Below, piece by piece: positions 57,985 to 64,000 of a DNA stretch of 64,000 bases. The DNA is from Labia minor (Eukaryota; Arthropoda; Insecta; Dermaptera; Spongiphoridae). Positions within the stretch are counted from its first letter, which is position 1; each line of letters opens with the position of its first letter. The stretch lies in the NCBI GenBank assembly GCA_963082975.1, contig OY720349.1, positions 65,594,501 through 65,658,500 on the forward strand. Direction: 5' to 3'. The notes below the pieces were generated by a model. It did not search any database. It worked only from the letters and a program-made list of their open reading frames with translations, and was not told the origin of the DNA. The translations under genes were made by a program, and so were the position numbers.

Positions 57985-59662
57985 AAAAAATAATAGAACT
58001 ACTGAATTTCCATTATTATGAGTATAAATTTAATGAGAGTTAATAGATAACATCAGTCATTTGTCTATCAAGTTGAGTGATTTGCTCATTTTGATTATTT
58101 TTTATTTTTTTTCAAAAAGGCATTTTATTTACTTTTCAAATATAAACTACTTATTTACAAAATTTTTGTTAGAAAATAGTTTTTAATTAGTTTGAATTCC
58201 ATCATATTTGAAAGCAATATTTTGTTCAATATTGTTCTTTAGTCTTGCATTTAATTCGACATTTAATTATTTTTATCAGGTAAAATATATTAAAATAATA
58301 ATTAATAATATATATATATAAAATCTTTTTATTTGGGAAAATTTTATTTCAGATATAAATAAAAAGCATGTTCTCGCCATTTTTATATTTTTTTTTTTAT
58401 TGATTGTAAAACATGTTTATCTAGTAAGAGTATTTAAATATGTAAATATGTAAATGAACTTATGAAGTTAGGAATGTGTGGAACAATGTAATCATCGTTT
58501 TAGTCTGGAATGATGATGATGATGATGAACCCAAGTGATTAGTGATTGATGGTGGTCGTCGATTGTCAATTGAATCGAAGGCGGTGTCTTTTGGAAAGTG
58601 GCGTTACCTTATGTGGATGATGGCTTTGCTTGGAATTTTGCATTCACCATCGGAGAGGTCAATGTCAAGTTCACTCACTCCCATCCATTGACGATGAATG
58701 AATGCCGCTAGGAAGAGGGAAAAAAAATGGAGCACGCAGCCACTACCTCATTTAGTCATCATTTATTACAAGTGCAACGCTTATTCTTCTATTATTATAG
58801 GATTTTCAAACTGATTCAAGGTAGATAACAAGGATCGCAATTCAAGGGATGATTAATGAACAAGACTGCGTGATCTGGGTTCTATCAGTCAGCCGCTGCT
58901 ATTAACTACAACACTCTTTCAACTACTCGTTCATCTTCTTAAAGCATGATACATGAAAAAACAAATAATTGATGTTTAGTGAGTAATTTAAAGCATCATG
59001 AAAAAATAGCTATTTAAAAAAATTAAGTATAGCATGTCCTACAATCGAAATTCCCAGAAGCATCATTATTTTCTAAATGCGCGGGGGGGGGGGGGAGTTG
59101 TCACTGCTCAAGAAGAACCAGGATTCACATTTTAACAAAGATATTATCTACAGTTCTTGGGGAATTATAGATATTATCTTCCTACATTTGAACTTAATCG
59201 GGGATAAACGGTATAGTCGTTAAAATCTCACCTACACATCAATATAAATTGAAAAATACTATTTTTTTTAATTTACACATTGGTTATAAATAAAAACGAA
59301 ATATTACAATTATATAAGTTAATTTTTAATTATATAGTATTTTTATTGCCTATCTAAAAGCACATTTATTTTATTTTTAATAGACACACTGATCAATCAT
59401 TACAATATATACTATCTCACTAAGTCACACTTTAACCGGAATAAACACAAATAATGAAAAAATGATAAAATTTTTTTTTTTTTTAATTCACTATTTGGAT
59501 AATTACTTTCATATTCATATTATTTTAAATTATATAATTTTCTATTCTATTAATAGAAATAGTAACTATTGATATTTATCCATGATTGTTAAATAAAAAA
59601 TATACTTGTACTTATCTAGCTGCATGCTGATTATTTTACATGAATTTCTTAAAAGTCTCGTT
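57985..59662. other. Non-coding stretch with a GC-elevated island
   Basis: AT-rich to about 58440, then an island (58440-58930) with a (GAT)n run at 58509-58527 and the weak candidate exon at 58608-58707. A run of 13 G lies at 59083-59095. AT-rich after that. Confidence 0.55.
58608..58707 (-). other. Weak candidate coding exon (100 nt)
   Basis: On the minus strand a good acceptor, TTTTTTTTCCCTCTTCCTAG, precedes 100 nt that stay open in one frame (including MGVSELDIDLSDGECKIPSK) and end AAG|GTAACG. The acceptor is strong; the donor has a non-consensus C at position +5. The encoded peptide matches no family I recognise. Chance openness over 100 nt is quite possible. Confidence 0.2.
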
Positions 59663-59735
59663 GGAAGTATAACTTACCTGAAAAGAAAAACAAATAAATT
59701 ATTAGTTATTTTATTATAATAATAGGTTTATAGTT
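59663..59735 (-). promoter_or_regulatory. Recursive splice site (ratchet point) 3
   Basis: Minus strand: branch-point-like AACTAAT, then the tract TTTGTTTTTCTTTT, then CAG|GTAAGT, with the junction between 59678 and 59677. No second donor was seen within about 80 nt downstream. It is 31.8 kb upstream of site 2 in transcript direction. Confidence 0.6.
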
Positions 59736-62290
59736 AGAGAGATATGTTACTCGTTACAATTTAAGCAAAACTATACTAAAATATTATGACATAATTATCA
59801 TTGTAGCTCTGCTCGAAGTTTAAGACAAAATTAAATAAATCTTTGTGGTAATGCCTTACCTTTTATTTTAATTAATAATAAAAATATTTTACTGGGTTTA
59901 TTTTTATAAAAATTCAAGGATGATTATCAGACATTCATTTTCTATTAATAAATAGATTTGGCCTATAAAAAAAGGGGGAAAATGTTAAAATCAATGAAAT
60001 TTTGATATAATAATAAAAAACAATCATTTAACCTGAAACCTATCAAAATAATTATTTTCATTTCCTTGTTATTATTACTATATCATTTTTTTATCATTCA
60101 TCATGAAGGTCGCTTATTAAATCTAATATATTATGTCATAACAAATGAATATTCAATAGAAATTTTTCCTTACTAGCACCAAAATATATCAATCAACCTA
60201 TATATATATATATATTTATATAATAAATAATTTCTTATTATATGCATTTAAATACATATACTAGTTAGAATATATTAATATTGATGTATAGTTAATTCTA
60301 TGTCATCTACATTATTTATGGAAAATGAATACAATACGATATTAGAGGTATATGTGAATTCAATTTTTCAATGAAACATTAATGAAGATATTAATTTTAT
60401 TATGAATCATTTCGCTGATATAAAAATTGGATAAAATCCTATATAAACTCACGGAAAATATTTTTTTATAATATTTTAAACTGTTATAATAAATATGTGT
60501 TTATGGAAATATATACTGTTTTACGTACCATAGAGTAGAGAGGGAAGATTACAAACTAAAAATCAAAAATAATCTTGGATTCATAAAATATAATAAATAA
60601 AATTTGACTATCATAGCAATTTAACTTATCTATCAAATTTGTGCTTTTTAAGAAAGTTTGTCAGTTCTTTGTATAATTTTGCTTAAAGTATAATATTCTT
60701 GAACTACAATCTATTCACCTATTCATATGCAGGTATCTAACAAGCCCAAAGTTTTTTTCTTAATCATAATAATTATGAAAGTAAAGATGAGGGGAAGAAA
60801 AGAAATTGAAATATTGAATAATTTTTTACATGTTAAGATATTTATAATAAATACTCATATTATATATTTACCTTTAAAAAAAACATTTGTATCTGGTTTG
60901 TCAGATACTAATTAAATATTTTTTTTTGACCTTTAGCCTATAAAGTCATTTTAAATTACGTATTTTCATTATTTACATTATAATTTAACATTAAAATTGC
61001 AAAAATAAAGGTTTTTTATATTAATTATTATAGCCTAATTACATGTTTTATGATTATGTTATATATACTATAAATTATACAATTTTATGATTTCTACATA
61101 TGACTACTGGCTATCTAAATGAATTTAATATTTAAAATATATTTATTAAAACTTTCAATTATTTTGTTGAAATATTTATAATAGAATTTTGAATACATTA
61201 AATATTGAACAAATAAAAATATTTTGTATTATTTAGTTATTGTTATTCTTTACTTTAGAATTGATCACGAGATTAAGAACTAATAAATTCAACACAATTC
61301 ACATTCCTTTATAAATTACCACACATCTTTGGTATTTAGTTTTTATAAGTTATACCTTATATATGCATATATGAATATTCTAAATGATTATTTCTTTAGC
61401 TTTTGTAAGTACATTTTCTATAAATTTTATTGTCAGCACTTAGAATCGTATTTTTTCATATGCTTGTTATTCATTACATTGCAAAATAAAATAATAATGG
61501 AAATAAAAGAATTATTCAACGTTACTTATCGAATATTTTTAACAGGTGTGAATATTCAGACAATTTTCCGAACAGTTGGCCAAAACAATTAATTGAGATT
61601 GAGATATCATAAATGAGAATTATTCCTATTTATAGTACATATAGTAGTGCAATTTTACTAATTAATTATAACTGGATATTTGAGATAATAATTCAGGTGT
61701 TAAATGGGAGGAGGGGTAAATAAAAAAAAAAGAAGATAAACAATTTTGGAATGGATACTACTAAATTCATATACTATACTAATACTAAATAATCATTACA
61801 TGTATATAATATTTCTATTAGAAATGATGAGCAAAAATTTCAATTTATTTTGTTGGATATTTTGTAAGATTTAAAAATATAATAATGTATGAAAAATTAG
61901 AAAAATTTCTTAATTCTTTAAACTATAACCCTTTTTTTACCTTTTAAGATTATCTAAAATTGCATATACGTAGGTATATTTCTATTATATCTTATCAATG
62001 ATTGATAAACTAAAATATTATTTTTTTAACAACCTTATTTTATCATAATATAGTATTTAAATAACAAATTCAAAAAATATTAATTTTTATACTTGAATAA
62101 ATATAGCTTAAATTTTTCAATACAAATAAATAATCTTATTTAATTGATATTTTTTTAAAAATAAAATTAATGATTTAATTATTAAATTTAGCAAAAAGTG
62201 TTGGAAAAGATATGATATGTATACCTATAAATAATAATAAATATATAGTAGAGTTATAAGTATAACAATTCCATAACTTTGTGGTAATCA
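59736..62290. other. AT-rich non-coding stretch
   Basis: Very AT-rich. Frames of 62 and 87 codons on the plus strand (60727 and 61329) are rich in I, F, Y, K and N as expected from composition, with no domain. No repeat family recognised. Confidence 0.75.
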
Positions 62291-62486
62291 TTTCAAACAA
62301 CAAATGGACAATTTGGCGTCTCTTTTAGCATCTACTTTTTGTGCGCATTGCAATAGATTACTTGTCGAAAGCCTCTCCCAGAGTCAATAGCCTTGTTTCT
62401 ATTGCTGACTGGATAAAAATTTCTTCCGTTTTCTGACCCCGCTCTAATTTTGCTGACTAAGAATGAATTTTCAACTATCTCAAACA
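62291..62486. other. Small unclassified GC-elevated segment
   Basis: A less AT-rich, non-repetitive stretch immediately left of the hAT derivative. A minus frame of 66 codons runs from the transposon end into it (VFEIVENSFLVSKIRAGSEN) and stops; no domain recognised. It could be a fragment of an older element or unique sequence. Confidence 0.35.
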
Positions 62487-62494
62487 CCTTAGGG
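62487..62494. repeat. Target site duplication CCTTAGGG (left)
   Basis: A perfect 8-bp match to 62960-62967. Confidence 0.92.
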
Positions 62495-62959
62495 CAGAGG
62501 TTCTTAATCTTATGTACTCTGCGGACCCCCACTTGAAAAAATTTTTTTTGACGGACCCCATTCCAACTTTAGGTACTTTACGTCATTTTATTAGTTAATT
62601 TCTGGCTTACGATCTCATAAGAACAAGGATATATGATGAATATTTCTAACAGTGATTGGTGAATAACGATTTTTTTGCATATTGTAGAACACATTTTATT
62701 AGAAATTATAATATTGAAGAAACAAAATTCTGCTAAATATGAAGATGGAAACGGTAGCAATAGTTTTCTTGCACATTTCGTTGAATTTGGGTATTTGATC
62801 TCTGTTTCCTCACAAAGCCATGCCATCGCTTCTTTTATATTAAATACAGTTTTAACCGACTCATCATTTTTTCGTGCACCTGTAAGATGGCTTTGCGGAC
62901 CCCCAGTAAAGGCTTCGCGGACCCCCAGGGGTCCGCGGACCACAGTTTAAGAACCTCTG
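62495..62959 (-). mobile_element. 465-bp deletion derivative of the hAT family
   Basis: Flanked by CCTTAGGG on both sides. The left about 230 bp matches 31925-32156 and the right about 67 bp matches 35153-35219, so it is mobilisable in principle by the 619-residue transposase. The middle (about 62729-62890) is not from that copy. Its minus-strand frame reads AMAWLCEETEIKYPN and LLLPFPSSYLAE, the W...YP...PFxxxYLxE pattern of a hAT C-terminal dimerisation domain from a different sublineage. A 121-codon frame covers most of it but has no catalytic core. Confidence 0.9.
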
Positions 62960-62967
62960 CCTTAGGG
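62960..62967. repeat. Target site duplication CCTTAGGG (right)
   Basis: Identical to 62487-62494. Confidence 0.92.
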
Positions 62968-63818
62968 TATTAAAAATTATAGATAGAAAATTTTATTATT
63001 ATAAAAAGATTAAAAAAAAATTCTTTAATTTATTTTCTTTTTATTTAAAAATATTTTTATATTACATAATTTTATATAAATATACTAAAATAATAAGTTA
63101 TTTAATTTTAAATACAAATGGCTAAACTAAATAAATTAAGTTTTCTGAGCGACATCTATAGAGCAGAAAAATAACTAAAAACTACCACTTACAAGTTTGA
63201 TCTTTTATAAAATAACCATGTTGAAATAAATGTATGAAATTAACATAATAAATGAAATAATTAAATAATTATATTCAAAGTACAAATACAAGTTGATTGA
63301 TGTAATATAAATAATATAAAATAACTGATTATACTAAAAACTAAACAATTGAATTACACTTTATACTAACAATAAGTTATATAAAATTCAAAATTCAAAT
63401 TGTTAAATCAACCATCTCAATTAACAGAGCAGTCACGAGAATGGATGAATTTGCTTTCTTAACATGTTTCAAAGTTATATAATATATAATTTTCAAAATA
63501 TATCATAATAGAGAATTGTTTTAATGAATCTAAAATTTAGTTAGTTTTAATATCTAAAAAATCACAAAAGAATGGATTTATTTTTAATGAAATTAATTAC
63601 AAATTCGTATTAAAATAAACAAGTAAATAAAATAAATAAAGCCTATTTGTATCTCATTTATTTTATTCATAAACAAAAATAATTTTTTTAAATTTTAGTT
63701 AAAAATTTGTAATATATTTGTATATATACTTATAATATTATAATTAAATTTTAATATTTAAATTATGACTTTTTGTTTAATTTGAATCCAATGATTTCAT
63801 AGTGCTAATTTAAATTAG
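62968..63818. other. AT-rich non-coding stretch
   Basis: Unique AT-rich sequence with nothing recognised. Confidence 0.75.
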
Positions 63819-64000
63819 CTGGAGTGTCTCCACTCCACTATCTCGCAATTTGAATTGGAATAAATAACATAATATATTATATTTAAATTAAATTTAATTA
63901 ATTCTAAATTCTAAATTAAAATTAATAAATAATATAACCAGCGCATGTTTGGCTCCTTTTTGATGGCACCAGGTCACGTGTTGGCGCGTGAGATTTGCAG
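63819..64000 (-). mobile_element. HINE-B copy 5 (enters at window edge)
   Basis: Tail hairpin (CTGGAGTGTCTCCA), subTIR ACTATCTCGC at about 63837-63846, then the body as in 11330-11967 reversed. The rest lies beyond the window. The flank beyond the hairpin (AGCTAATTTA on the minus strand) is shared with copy 1. Confidence 0.85.

Larger units (their letters stand above)
1..64000 (-). other. Candidate interior of one very long intron (unidentified minus-strand host gene)
   Basis: No convincing host coding exon is visible on either strand; the only long frames belong to transposons. Three minus-strand composite splice sites (5735, 27835, 59678) share one orientation and lie 22-32 kb apart, the spacing and structure expected of ratchet points inside a giant intron. 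That the whole window is one intron is inference. Alternatives are an intergenic desert with chance motifs, or an intron covering only part of the window. The host gene cannot be named from this sequence. Confidence 0.35.

Noticed and set aside
62675-62950. 91-codon plus frame in the 465-bp element
   Set aside because: It is the antisense shadow of the hATC-like minus frame and lies wholly inside the MITE.

Overview
This 64-kb window is very AT-rich animal DNA with almost no host protein coding. It has long A/T homopolymers, GT, CT and GTCC microsatellites, and dense transposon debris. The mix of elements suggests an invertebrate, most likely an arthropod: RTE-like LINE tails, Helitrons, DINE-1/HINE-like elements with GTCC microsatellites, a Helentron-type endonuclease fragment, and a BED-finger hAT transposase. 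I cannot name the species. No rRNA gene, intact tRNA gene or CRISPR array was seen.

The only long intact reading frame is a 619-residue hAT transposase (32309-34168, minus). It sits in an apparently complete element (31923-35219) with matching terminal inverted repeats and a perfect 8-bp target duplication. A 465-bp internally deleted relative lies at 62495-62959, also with a perfect 8-bp duplication. Two abundant families share one architecture (T-run, head repeat, microsatellite, subterminal inverted repeat, short tail hairpin). They are named here HINE-A (six copies plus a degenerate one, with paired TGACGTCA sites in full-length copies) and HINE-B (five copies). Canonical Helitron ends are at 29855-31330 (CTAG end with a 7-bp hairpin) and, more decayed, at 19243-20910 and 15602-16081. 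Two of these Helitrons carry the same piece of an RTE-like LINE. A partial endonuclease (36537-37106) may be the remnant of the autonomous partner of the HINE families. Between 53.86 and 57.99 kb lies a nest of inverted repeats built from a CTAGC-ended element and a GC-rich hairpin module; part of the same material lies at 37.18-38.22 kb.

The most interesting host signal is three minus-strand sites with fused 3' and 5' splice signals (TTTCAG|GTAAG) at 59678, 27835 and 5735. Each has a pyrimidine tract and a CTAAT- or CTAAA-like branch-point motif. They match recursive splice sites (ratchet points) that subdivide very long introns. The simplest reading is that most of the window is the inside of one giant intron of an unidentified minus-strand gene, filled with transposons and dotted with non-repetitive GC-elevated islands that may be regulatory.

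Layout: 0-5.7 kb intronic sequence with one HINE-A; 5.7 kb ratchet site 1; 9-16 kb repeats (hAT MITE, SINE-like, HINE-B, LINE, pogo remnant split by HINE-A, Helitron); 16-27.8 kb mostly unique AT-rich sequence with islands and one Helitron; 27.8 kb ratchet site 2; 29.9-31.3 kb Helitron with LINE and MITE; 31.9-35.2 kb hAT; 36.5-41.9 kb endonuclease remnant, nested repeats and a CpG-rich island; 42-53.7 kb unique sequence with scattered HINEs; 53.9-58 kb inverted-repeat nest; 58.5 kb island with a weak candidate exon; 59.7 kb ratchet site 3; 60-64 kb AT-rich sequence, the hAT derivative and a HINE-B entering at the window edge.
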